Positions 42,630 through 48,864 of a DNA stretch of 48,864 nucleotides are shown here, in pieces. Under the pieces are notes generated by a model, which saw only the letters and a list, made by a program, of their open reading frames with translations, was not told the DNA's origin and ran no database searches. Location of the stretch: positions 1 through 48,864 of the forward strand of contig DASZHC010000006.1 in assembly GCA_035938215.1 (NCBI GenBank), read 5' to 3'. How positions within the stretch are numbered: position 1 is the stretch's first letter; each line of letters begins with the position of its first letter. Both the position numbers and the translations under genes were made by a program. The DNA comes from DASZHC01 sp035938215 (GTDB taxonomy: Bacteria > Verrucomicrobiota > Verrucomicrobiia > Chthoniobacterales > JAFAMB01).

Positions 42630-43008
42630 ATGTCCCGTTGTCTTGTTATATTTCACAAACAACTCGGCGACTTAATCCTTCTGGAGCCGGCTCTCAGACG
42701 TCTTGCTCGCGCAAATGGTCACAGCGTTGATCTGATTACTCGATCCGGATTTCAGCCTCTGGGTTCATTAATGCCCCATGTGAGCTTTCGATCAAAACCC
42801 AACACCAAAATCTATGACGCACTCATTCAGGCGCAGATGCCTGACACTCTTTGGACACACCAACGCCCGCTGTTTGCACAGGGAAACGGCCTATTCCCGG
42901 GCACTTGTCACCGGCGATCTCATCGGTATTCAATCTTCGAGATTGCTCTTCCTCCCTCATGAGCCCGTTATTGAAGCTGTTCTCAAGCTCTGGCGCAGCA
43001 ACTAATGT
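42630..43008 (+). pseudogene. Glycosyltransferase family 9 (heptosyltransferase-like) N-terminal remnant
   Basis: ATG 42630 opens MSRCLVIFHKQLGDLILLEP, then ALRRLARANGHSVDLITRSG and MPHVSFRSKPN, a GT9 N-terminal Rossmann half. Homology ends near residue 60. A second frame from about 42860 carries ALVTGDLIGIQSSRLLFLPH and EPVIEAVLKLW up to a stop near 43006, possibly another piece. The sugar-nucleotide-binding C-terminal half is missing. Confidence 0.55.
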
Positions 43009-43084
43009 TTGCCCTGCGCATGGCCTGAACAGATCAACATTAATTAAGTCAGTGGAAACGATTCAACGGCGCAAACCGGCAAGA

Positions 43085-43290
43085 CGATTGTTGGCAGGCT
43101 AGCGAGGTAGGGCCGGATCTCCGAGCCGGCCGTTCTAACGACGCGGACTCGTAAGGCTAGGACGCTATACTCGGCGGGCAGCTCGGAGATCTGCCCCTAC
43201 CGTGGGTTAGCAATCGCGCGGATCTATTCCAAGTTCCTTGCACAAGTTAGAGAGCGGCAGGTCTTTGTGAACGCTAGCTAATCTCTTGCT
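43085..43290. repeat. Full-length palindromic repeat unit with conserved flanks
   Basis: Palindrome at 43106-43202 (arms GGTAGGGCCGGATCTCCGAG and GCTCGGAGATCTGCCCCTAC). The upstream flank is shared with 30890 and the downstream tail ATCGCGCGGATCTATTCCAA...GCTAGCTAA with 5689. It is the least degraded copy in the window. No gene lies between 43009 and 43336. Confidence 0.75.
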
Positions 43291-43336
43291 GACCGTGCCA
43301 TAAGACGCGGATTGTGCCAGCCCGAACGGGGGTGTG

Positions 43337-44524
43337 TCAGATGCGGAGTAGTTTCAGTGCTCTGTCAGAGCGGCCTCCCTCGGAACCAGGTACAAGCTTT
43401 CGGTTTTCGGTCCGATCGCGTTCATCTTGGGCAGCAGGCAAAGTGAAGACGAATGCAGTCCAGCCCGGGCGTGGTCGCTCCAGCCAAATCTGACCTTCGT
43501 GGGCCAATACAATCTCACGGCAGATACTCAGCCCCAATCCTGAACCGCGCACTTCGGAGGAGCGACTCAGGTCGGCCCGGTAGAAGCGTTCAAAGATGCG
43601 GTTCTCATGCTCCTCGGGAATTTCTGGACCGGTATTAGCAATCCGGAAGAACACTTGCGAACCGGGCTTCGCAGCTGAGATCGAGACAGTGCCGCCCTCA
43701 ATATTGTACTTAATGGCGTTGTCCAGAAGATTCAGAAGAGTCCGTCGGAGATATAATTCGTCGGCGCAGACCTGGATTCCGGGCGAAATTTCCGATTGCG
43801 TTGTGATGTTCTGTCGCAGAGAGAGAATTTCCGCGTCCTCCACCAATTCGTGACACATCGCGCTGAAATCGATGGGTTCCTTTTTCAGAGTGAGCGCGCC
43901 TGCGTCCGCATGCGAGAGCAAAAGCAAGTTTTCGGCGATATCTGAGAGACGCTGTGTTTGATGAAGCAAACTATCCAAAAGACCCTCGATCCTGGGGTTA
44001 TCCACCTCAGTCCTAAGGGCTGATTCGATTTCGCCACGCATGATCGTTAACGGGGTTTTCAGTTCATGGGATGCATCGCTCGAAAAGTGCATGGCTTGGG
44101 CGAAACTGCGCTCGAGCCGATCGAAAGTCTCATTAAGGACGCGAACCAACCTGCCGACCTCGTCGTGAACCGGCGGCTGCGGCAACCTTTGGTCAAGCGC
44201 TTTTGCATGAATCAGTTCAGCTGCCGCTGCAACATCGTGTAGAGGTTGAAGCGCCTTACGGGTTATCCACCAGACTCCGAAAGCGGCCACCAAGACGGCA
44301 ACGGGAAGAGCGGTCATGTAGGCGCTCGCCAGATCAACAATCAACTCGGCAGCCTCTTTTCGAATCACGATCGGGGAAAATGGCTGGCCCCTGATCTCGC
44401 GAAAAGCTTCGAGCTGTTCCTGATAAATAACCCATCCAGAAGCGACGCCGAAAATGATGAGCTCCACCGTAAGCAGGAAAGCAGTCCAAAGTGCAACTCT
44501 GCTGCCGAGAGGCCAATGTTTCAC
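43337..44524 (-). CDS. Sensor histidine kinase, CusS/heavy-metal-sensor-like
   Basis: Membrane sensor, 395 residues. TM1 at about 11-32, a short periplasmic loop (about 33-65), TM2 at about 70-88, HAMP (about 88-140), HisKA with phospho-acceptor His153 in SSDASHELKTPLT, and HATPase_c with LLNLLDNAIKYN (N box), ANTGPEIPEE (G1) and GSGLGLSI (G2). The architecture and HFSSDASHELKTPL box are typical of the CusS/IrlS group that senses metal or envelope signals. It follows the regulator gene with a 4-nt overlap. Confidence 0.9.
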   Translation of the reverse strand: MKHWPLGSRVALWTAFLLTVELIIFGVASGWVIYQEQLEAFREIRGQPFSPIVIRKEAAELIVDLASAYMTALPVAVLVAAFGVWWITRKALQPLHDVAAAAELIHAKALDQRLPQPPVHDEVGRLVRVLNETFDRLERSFAQAMHFSSDASHELKTPLTIMRGEIESALRTEVDNPRIEGLLDSLLHQTQRLSDIAENLLLLSHADAGALTLKKEPIDFSAMCHELVEDAEILSLRQNITTQSEISPGIQVCADELYLRRTLLNLLDNAIKYNIEGGTVSISAAKPGSQVFFRIANTGPEIPEEHENRIFERFYRADLSRSSEVRGSGLGLSICREIVLAHEGQIWLERPRPGWTAFVFTLPAAQDERDRTENRKLVPGSEGGRSDRALKLLRI

Positions 44525-45195
44525 GTGGCATCTCCGATACGATATCCGGCGCCGCGAACAGTTTGGATGAGCTTGCCGGGCTCGCCATCGTCAATCTTGC
44601 GCCGGAGCCGCTGGATGTAAACGTCGACCAGATTGCTCTCAGGATCGAAGTGATATTCCCAGACCTGCTGGCAAAGTTGTGTTCGACTAAACACGCGACC
44701 CGGAGCGCGCATCAAGCATTCCAACAATGCAAATTCTCTGGTGGTAAGATCGATACGCCGAGTTCCTCTTTGTCCCACCCGCGTAGCCACATCCAGGATT
44801 AAATCCTTCACACGATAACGGACAAGATTTTCTCCAGATTTACGTCGAATCAGCGCGCGGAGACGAGCAGCGAGTTCGTCTATGGAAAACGGTTTGGCCA
44901 GGTAATCGTCGGCACCTAGATCGAGTCCTTCGACTTTTTCAGAGATCGCGCCTCGCGCAGTCAAAATCAGAACGGGAACGGCATTGGATTTTTGCCTTAA
45001 GACTCGAAGAATGCTGAGACCGTCGCGTCCGGGAATCATAATATCCAGGACAACAGCGTCAAAGTGGTTATCGAGGATGATCTCCAAAGCCTCGTCACCG
45101 CGGTGAACCATGTCGACTACGAAGCCGCACTCCTTTAAACCTGCTTGGACAAAGAGGGCGATTTTCCTCTCGTCCTCAACAACTAAGATTCTCAT
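44521..45195 (-). CDS. OmpR/CusR-family response regulator
   Basis: DNA-binding regulator, 224 residues. Receiver domain with ED at 7-8, phospho-acceptor Asp51 (VVLDIMIPGRDGL) and Lys near 102 (DDYLAKPF); C-terminal winged helix with LTTREFALLECLMRAPGRVF and WEYHFDPESNLVDVYIQRLR. Cognate partner of the adjacent kinase. A ~70-base diverged duplicate of its recognition-helix region lies at 47357-47426, and a dyad of the CusR/CopR type is upstream of the ABC gene at 46470. Confidence 0.93.
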   Translation of the reverse strand: MRILVVEDERKIALFVQAGLKECGFVVDMVHRGDEALEIILDNHFDAVVLDIMIPGRDGLSILRVLRQKSNAVPVLILTARGAISEKVEGLDLGADDYLAKPFSIDELAARLRALIRRKSGENLVRYRVKDLILDVATRVGQRGTRRIDLTTREFALLECLMRAPGRVFSRTQLCQQVWEYHFDPESNLVDVYIQRLRRKIDDGEPGKLIQTVRGAGYRIGDAT

Positions 45196-45400
45196 ACACT
45201 CTATCTCGCTGCGACAAAACTATTATCGTTCGGATTGGCGGCGCGAGCAATCGCGCATCCTTGGTCTGGTTCATCACCACTCCAGCACTCGCTTTCCAAT
45301 GAAACTAAGTTCAGATTTCGGGATGGAATCGTTTTCCGTATGTTGTCTCGGTCCTTTAAAAATTTCTGTCTGGTATAACCTTTCACACGTCTGTATTCTT

Positions 45401-46348
45401 CTATTTTCCGAAACCGTTCTCCGCAAAATATCTCTGGGAGTGAGCCATAAAGACATCTTCCATATCCGGTTCCACCCAGCTGTAACCCAGCCAACGAAGG
45501 TTCTCATAAGGCCACCGCTTCAGCCAACCGTCGAGCAGCGCCTCCGCGTCGCGCGCCTGAATTCGCAGCCGACCACTACGTAGCGCTACTCCGTAGACGT
45601 CGGGAAGGCCACGGAGGATCTGCATCCCATCCCTGATCTCTGCCACATGAACTTCCAGAAGCTTGCCATGCAAACGTTCTTTCAGCGTGAGGGGAGAGCC
45701 TTTCGCTATAAGTTTTCCGCCCTGAACGAATCCGATATCGGTGCACCGTTCCGCTTCGTCCATATAATGAGTGGTTAGGAAGATCGTGGTGCCCTGCCGG
45801 TTTAGATCATAGAGAATGGCCCAGATGTATTGGCGGTGAACCGGATCAAGGCCGGCGGTCGGTTCGTCGAGAAACAAGAGCGAAGGTTCGTGAATCACAG
45901 CACAAGAGATCGAAAGCAGTTGCTTAAAACCACCAGACAAGCTGCCGGCTTTTGTGTTCCGATTCGCTGCGAGATCCAACTCCGAGAGAAGCCTGTCGAT
46001 GCGTCTTCTCAGCCGCTCTTTAGAAACGCGATAGGCGCAACCAAAAAAGTGAATGTTCTCCAACACGGTTAGATCGGCATAGAGGCTAAAGCGCTGGGGC
46101 ACGTAGCCGAATTGGCAACGCACCCGAGAACGCTTACGCCAGATATCCAGTCCATTAATTGCTCCATATCCGTGAGTTGGGCGCGTCAATCCGCACAACA
46201 TCCGGATGGTGGTGGTTTTACCAGCGCCGTTCGCACCCAAAAAACCGAAGATCTCACCTTTGCCGATGACCATGGAAATACTGTCAACGGCGATGGTATG
46301 GCCAAAACGTTTTCCCAGTCCATCCAAAGAAATAACCGGGTCAATCAT
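45401..46348 (-). CDS. ABC transporter ATP-binding protein, orphan (YbhF/drug-export type)
   Basis: ATPase subunit, about 315 residues from ATG 46346-46348. Walker A GANGAGKT (38-45), YVPQRFSLYADLTV, signature SLSGGFKQ (135-142), Walker B LLFLDEPTAGLDPV and switch His in TTHYMDEAERC; the C-terminal extension ends SWVEPDMEDVFMA, as in ABC-2 exporter ATPases. No permease gene follows: 45196-45400 is gene-free and the response regulator comes next. Alternative starts at 46396 (better Shine-Dalgarno) and 46462 exist. It must use a permease encoded elsewhere, or is the survivor of a broken operon. Confidence 0.88.
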   Translation of the reverse strand: MIDPVISLDGLGKRFGHTIAVDSISMVIGKGEIFGFLGANGAGKTTTIRMLCGLTRPTHGYGAINGLDIWRKRSRVRCQFGYVPQRFSLYADLTVLENIHFFGCAYRVSKERLRRRIDRLLSELDLAANRNTKAGSLSGGFKQLLSISCAVIHEPSLLFLDEPTAGLDPVHRQYIWAILYDLNRQGTTIFLTTHYMDEAERCTDIGFVQGGKLIAKGSPLTLKERLHGKLLEVHVAEIRDGMQILRGLPDVYGVALRSGRLRIQARDAEALLDGWLKRWPYENLRWLGYSWVEPDMEDVFMAHSQRYFAENGFGK

Positions 46349-46469
46349 GGTTTGAAATGATGTTTTGAGCCTTAACTTGTGCAGCGCCCGCGACATGACG
46401 CCTACCAGCGCCGCTCGGTTTCCTGGATCAGCTGACAACTCTATTGAAACCAGATTAAACAACCGTGAA

Positions 46470-46497
46470 CCAGAGATGACAGTTTTGTCACCTGTGG
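46470..46497. promoter_or_regulatory. CusR/CopR-like operator (TGACA-N4-TGTCA dyad)
   Basis: A 28-base dyad centred on TGACA-GTTT-TGTCA with extended symmetric flanks CCA.AG...CT.TGG. Spacing and half-sites equal the TGACA-N4-TGTCA core of the Cus/Cop heavy-metal regulator boxes. It lies just upstream of the ABC ATPase gene. A degraded second copy (TGAAA-ATTT-TGTCA, 47453-47466) overlaps the RND stop codon within a shared 42-base direct repeat (46453-46494 and 47428-47469). Confidence 0.5.
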
Positions 46498-46722
46498 TTC
46501 AGGGGAATACTTCGCGGTCGCCAAGTCCTGGAAGCGACGGCTTGCCCTTTCCTGGTTCGGGAAACAGCGCCGTGACGATGCGTCCGTTGCTCTTTCGTGT
46601 CCGGCTTCGACGACAATAGGTCATTCAACGCCGCCAGGAGGGCAAGCGAACGAAACAATGGAGAGAACGGTTCCTTTTTCGACGACCTCCGCAGCGGAGG
46701 ACGGACTGATGAATTTCAACTA

Positions 46723-46952
46723 GTGCACCGTCTCCTAAATCCCTTTGGTCTCGCCACAGGTCGGTTGGCAGTTTTTCAAGGCGCGAGCGAAGCGCCCATC
46801 CCGCCCCATTTTGATACCGGCGGTAGAAAACCAGATCTGCAGGAGCGAAAAATGGTGCGGGATGCGCCCTCTAACGCCATTCCGGCTCGGACCGCCTTGC
46901 CGGCGGCCCATTTTGAACGCAACGAAGCCCAAGGGATTTAGGAGACGGTACA
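46723..46952. mobile_element. MITE-like element (230 bp), GTGCACCGTCTCCTAAATCC termini
   Basis: Inverted termini of about 26 bases at 46723-46748 and 46927-46952. The interior shares GTTGGCAGTTTTTCAAGGCG with the 31-kb and 18-kb elements and has inverted CCCATTTT/AAAATGG-like pieces. Non-coding. It lies in the 650-base interval between the ABC gene and the small secreted peptide gene; 46500-46720 otherwise holds nothing. Confidence 0.7.
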
Positions 46953-46995
46953 CCAGTCCAACAGCAGGAATTTGCAGACTATGCTTTGTCAGGCT

Positions 46996-47244
46996 CTAAT
47001 CATCATCATCGTCGTGCGAGTGGTGCCAATGACGGTGGTGGCGCCAGTACCCGTAGCCGTACGGATTATCGTAGTAATAGTAATGGCGATAGTAGTGCGG
47101 ATAGTACCCCCCGTAGTACGCCGGGTAAGGGTCGCAATAGGCGGGTCCGACTGATATACCAAAGTAACCGTCAGCCTTCGCTTTTTGAGGCCCGAAAGCG
47201 ACGCACCCAAGGACTAACAGAAATAGGAGAAGAATTTCTTTCAT
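46996..47244 (-). CDS. Small exported Tyr/His/Asp-rich peptide, possible metal binder
   Basis: 82 residues. Signal peptide about 1-24 (MKEILLLFLLVLGCVAFGPQ...ADG). The mature part is dominated by Tyr, Gly and Pro (PAYYGGYYPHYYRHYYYYDN), then a His/Trp block RHHRHWHHSHD, and ends in five Asp. Such composition is typical of metal-chelating or periplasmic sink peptides. An AGG lies about 8 bases before the ATG. It lies between the RND pump gene and the ABC gene on the same strand, in the zone bounded by the duplicated operator. Function inferred only. Confidence 0.7.
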   Translation of the reverse strand: MKEILLLFLLVLGCVAFGPQKAKADGYFGISVGPAYCDPYPAYYGGYYPHYYRHYYYYDNPYGYGYWRHHRHWHHSHDDDDD

Positions 47245-47356
47245 GACATCAACCTGCTAATCCTTTGACGCGGCGAGATCCGTGCCTATTCGGTTCTGTT
47301 AATTTCATCCGGATAAGGAAATGGAAGTGCTCGCTCGTGGTGGAGACCGGAGCGTT

Positions 47357-47426
47357 GATCTTGCGACGTAGCCGCTGTATGTAAACGTCCACTAAATTGC
47401 TCCCAGGATTCAAGTGATACTCCCAC
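47357..47426 (-). pseudogene. Fragment of an OmpR-family response regulator gene
   Basis: On the minus strand it reads WEYHLNPGSNLVDVYIQRLR then RKI, matching WEYHFDPESNLVDVYIQRLR of the regulator at 44521-45195, in the same orientation and about 80% identical by eye at DNA level. No receiver domain or start accompanies it; an open frame runs 47249-47467 around it but is otherwise meaningless. A scar of duplication or recombination beside the efflux genes. Confidence 0.75.
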
Positions 47427-47463
47427 CGGATTAAACAGCGGTGAACCACAGATGAAAATTTTG

Positions 47464-48864
47464 TCACCTACCGCTAGTCGCCAGCTCGGGGGCCGCTCCG
47501 ATGTTCCTCGGTGCGCCGGGTGGTCGATGTCTAAAAAGCGCGAGGAGACAGGGAAGCACTACCAAAACCAGCGGAAGCTGAAAGACAAGGCCGGAGACAA
47601 TGGCGATCGCGAGAGGTCTTAACATAGCCGATCCCTGACCAATGCCGAGGGCAAGCGGCAACAAGGCGAGGATGGCCGCAAACGTCGTCATCGCGATCGG
47701 CCGCATTCGGTTGATCCCAGCGATCACAAATCGGTTCTCTTGTTCCGGCAATTCCTGGAGTTCGGAATAGTAGAAGATTGCCACTTCCGTAACGATACCG
47801 ACGATCATAGTCATACCCATCCGGGAAGTAATGTTGAATTCCGTGCCAGTGATCCAAAGGCCGATGTAGACGGCGGCAACAGCCAAGAGGGTGGTAATCA
47901 GCATGGCGATAGTGACACCGTAACTCTCGTAGAGGAATAACAGCAGAAGAACGACCAGAATGATAGACGCCACCAGGACAATTGTTAACCCTTGGAAGGC
48001 AATCTGCTGTTGTTCATACAGACCGCCCAGAGTGTAGGGCACGTTCTTCGGGAGGAAACCGGGTTTATCCAGCACCCGCTGCACGTCTCTCACGGTCGAG
48101 CCTAGATCACGTCCGCTGATGCGTGCGGTGATTGCTACCATTCGCCGGGAGTCTTCTCGCTTGATCTGTGGCTGACCAGAAAGAGTATCGAAGGCTGCGA
48201 CCCTTCCCAGCGGAAATAAATGGCCGTCCGGAGCTGGAAGCAGTAAGTTTTTCAAATCCAGATCAGTCTTTCGAGCGTTCTGAGGTATCCAGAGCCGGAC
48301 TCCAACGAGTTTGGGCCCATGCAACACTTTGGTCGTCACGCTACCGGTCAGGTATCCCGTCAAAGTCTTGGTGATGGTATCGGCATTCACGCCTTCTAAA
48401 GCAGCTTTGACCCGATCCACTCGGATCTCCAGTGCATCACCCGCCGGCGTAATCCCATTCTTAACTTCGACAACCCCCGGGACCGAACTGATTGCATTGG
48501 CAACCTGCGGCGCCAGTTTCTGGAGGGTGCCTTCATCATCAGAAAAAATCTTGATCTCGATGGGCTGCGGCACACTTGTAAGATCTCCGATCAAGTCTTC
48601 CATGAGCTGAGCCGTTTCGATCGCCAAGCCCGGAACAGTGTGTCCGACCTGCGTGCGAAGGTCATCCATGATCTCCTCAATCCCTCGTCGCGGACCTGGT
48701 TTCAGGCGGACGAAGAAGTCCCCCTGGTTAGCCTCGTTTAGGTCGCCACCGAGCCCCAAGCCAGTGCGCCGGGAATAAGTCCGGACCTCTGGCAATGTCT
48801 GCAGAATTGCTTCCACTTGGCGCACTAAACGGTCGGTCTCGGTGAGTGATGTTCCGGGAGGCGC
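47464..48864 (-). CDS. RND efflux transporter permease, C-terminal part (runs off window)
   Basis: Proton-driven efflux pump subunit of the CusA/AcrB superfamily; 466 residues are visible and the N-terminal half lies beyond the right edge, so no start is assigned. The visible part begins in the first porter region (TETDRLVRQVEAILQTLPEV), continues through the second porter and docking domains (DALEIRVDRVKAALEGVNAD) and ends with the second six-helix bundle (VLLLLFLYESYGVTIAMLIT, RPIAMTTFAAILALLPLALG). With the CusS/CusR-like pair and operator nearby, metal or toxic-compound export is likely. Confidence 0.92.
   Translation of the reverse strand, partial: APPGTSLTETDRLVRQVEAILQTLPEVRTYSRRTGLGLGGDLNEANQGDFFVRLKPGPRRGIEEIMDDLRTQVGHTVPGLAIETAQLMEDLIGDLTSVPQPIEIKIFSDDEGTLQKLAPQVANAISSVPGVVEVKNGITPAGDALEIRVDRVKAALEGVNADTITKTLTGYLTGSVTTKVLHGPKLVGVRLWIPQNARKTDLDLKNLLLPAPDGHLFPLGRVAAFDTLSGQPQIKREDSRRMVAITARISGRDLGSTVRDVQRVLDKPGFLPKNVPYTLGGLYEQQQIAFQGLTIVLVASIILVVLLLLFLYESYGVTIAMLITTLLAVAAVYIGLWITGTEFNITSRMGMTMIVGIVTEVAIFYYSELQELPEQENRFVIAGINRMRPIAMTTFAAILALLPLALGIGQGSAMLRPLAIAIVSGLVFQLPLVLVVLPCLLALFRHRPPGAPRNIGAAPELATSGR

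Noticed and set aside
46597..46941. 114-residue open frame on the plus strand
   Set aside because: It runs across the 46723-46952 inverted-repeat element and has no domain or start signal.
47249..47467. 72-residue protein with a response-regulator-like centre
   Set aside because: Only about 23 residues are regulator-like; flanks are meaningless and the frame starts inside the duplicated operator. Treated as a gene fragment.
1..48864. CRISPR arrays, tRNA or rRNA genes
   Set aside because: No regularly spaced direct repeats with unique spacers, and no cloverleaf-like segment or rRNA-like sequence was found on reading both strands. A covariance-model scan could still reveal a missed tRNA.

Overview
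The window looks like part of a bacterial chromosome from a soil Verrucomicrobiota lineage, possibly Chthoniobacterales/Udaeobacter-like. This is an inference. It rests on the protein families present (DUF5069, KirBac, a UVR-motif protein, a stand-alone LigD polymerase domain) and on dense families of short palindromic intergenic repeats of a style I associate with that group. No rRNA, tRNA, CRISPR array, phage gene or transposase was found.

Layout. 1-3.4 kb (minus): mrp, a small gene, then pyrR-pyrB-pyrC coupled by ATGA overlaps, with a likely PyrR-binding RNA loop that encloses the pyrR Shine-Dalgarno. 3.7-9.4 kb: a GT39-like membrane glycosyltransferase, an M13 metallopeptidase and an alpha/beta hydrolase, separated by repeats. 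10.2-12.5 kb: LigD-type polymerase, methyltransferase, DUF5069. 12.5-24.4 kb: accessory, decaying ground in which an SDR, a Ser/Thr kinase remnant, Ohr, an FAD monooxygenase, a secreted beta-propeller-like protein and an ECF sigma factor all carry frameshifts or truncations. Intact genes between them include a DUF4143 ATPase, a KirBac channel, GNAT, DUF4260, YCII and LysM proteins. 24.5-26 kb: YbaK and an L,D-transpeptidase with an internally duplicated tail. 26.6-30.7 kb (minus): a GC-rich glcDEF glycolate oxidase operon flanked by two MITE-like elements that share 28-31 bp termini. 31.4-33 kb: a carboxylesterase and a UVR-motif protein. 33.3-40.3 kb (plus): a crippled M3 oligopeptidase (internal loss, deleted HEFG of HEFGH, C-terminal frameshift) coupled to an intact oppABCDF oligopeptide importer. 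40.8-43 kb: a COG4705-type membrane protein, a secreted NTF2-like protein and a GT9 remnant. 43.3-48.9 kb (minus): an envelope or metal stress island with an RND efflux pump (5' end outside the window), a His/Tyr/Asp-rich secreted peptide, an orphan ABC ATPase and an OmpR/CusS-like two-component system. A CusR-like TGACA-N4-TGTCA operator lies upstream of the ABC gene.

How it fits together. Pyrimidine synthesis (pyrRBC) is probably autoregulated through PyrR. The M3 peptidase plus Opp importer was once a peptide uptake and degradation unit. glcDEF oxidises glycolate to glyoxylate. The right-hand island looks like a metal-responsive efflux regulon rearranged by duplication, since a fragment of the response-regulator gene and a second copy of the operator lie beside the RND gene. 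The most notable signals are the PyrR loop, the operator duplication with the metal-binding-like peptide, and several families of non-autonomous inverted-repeat elements. The many single-base losses could be genuine decay or assembly error; read mapping would decide.
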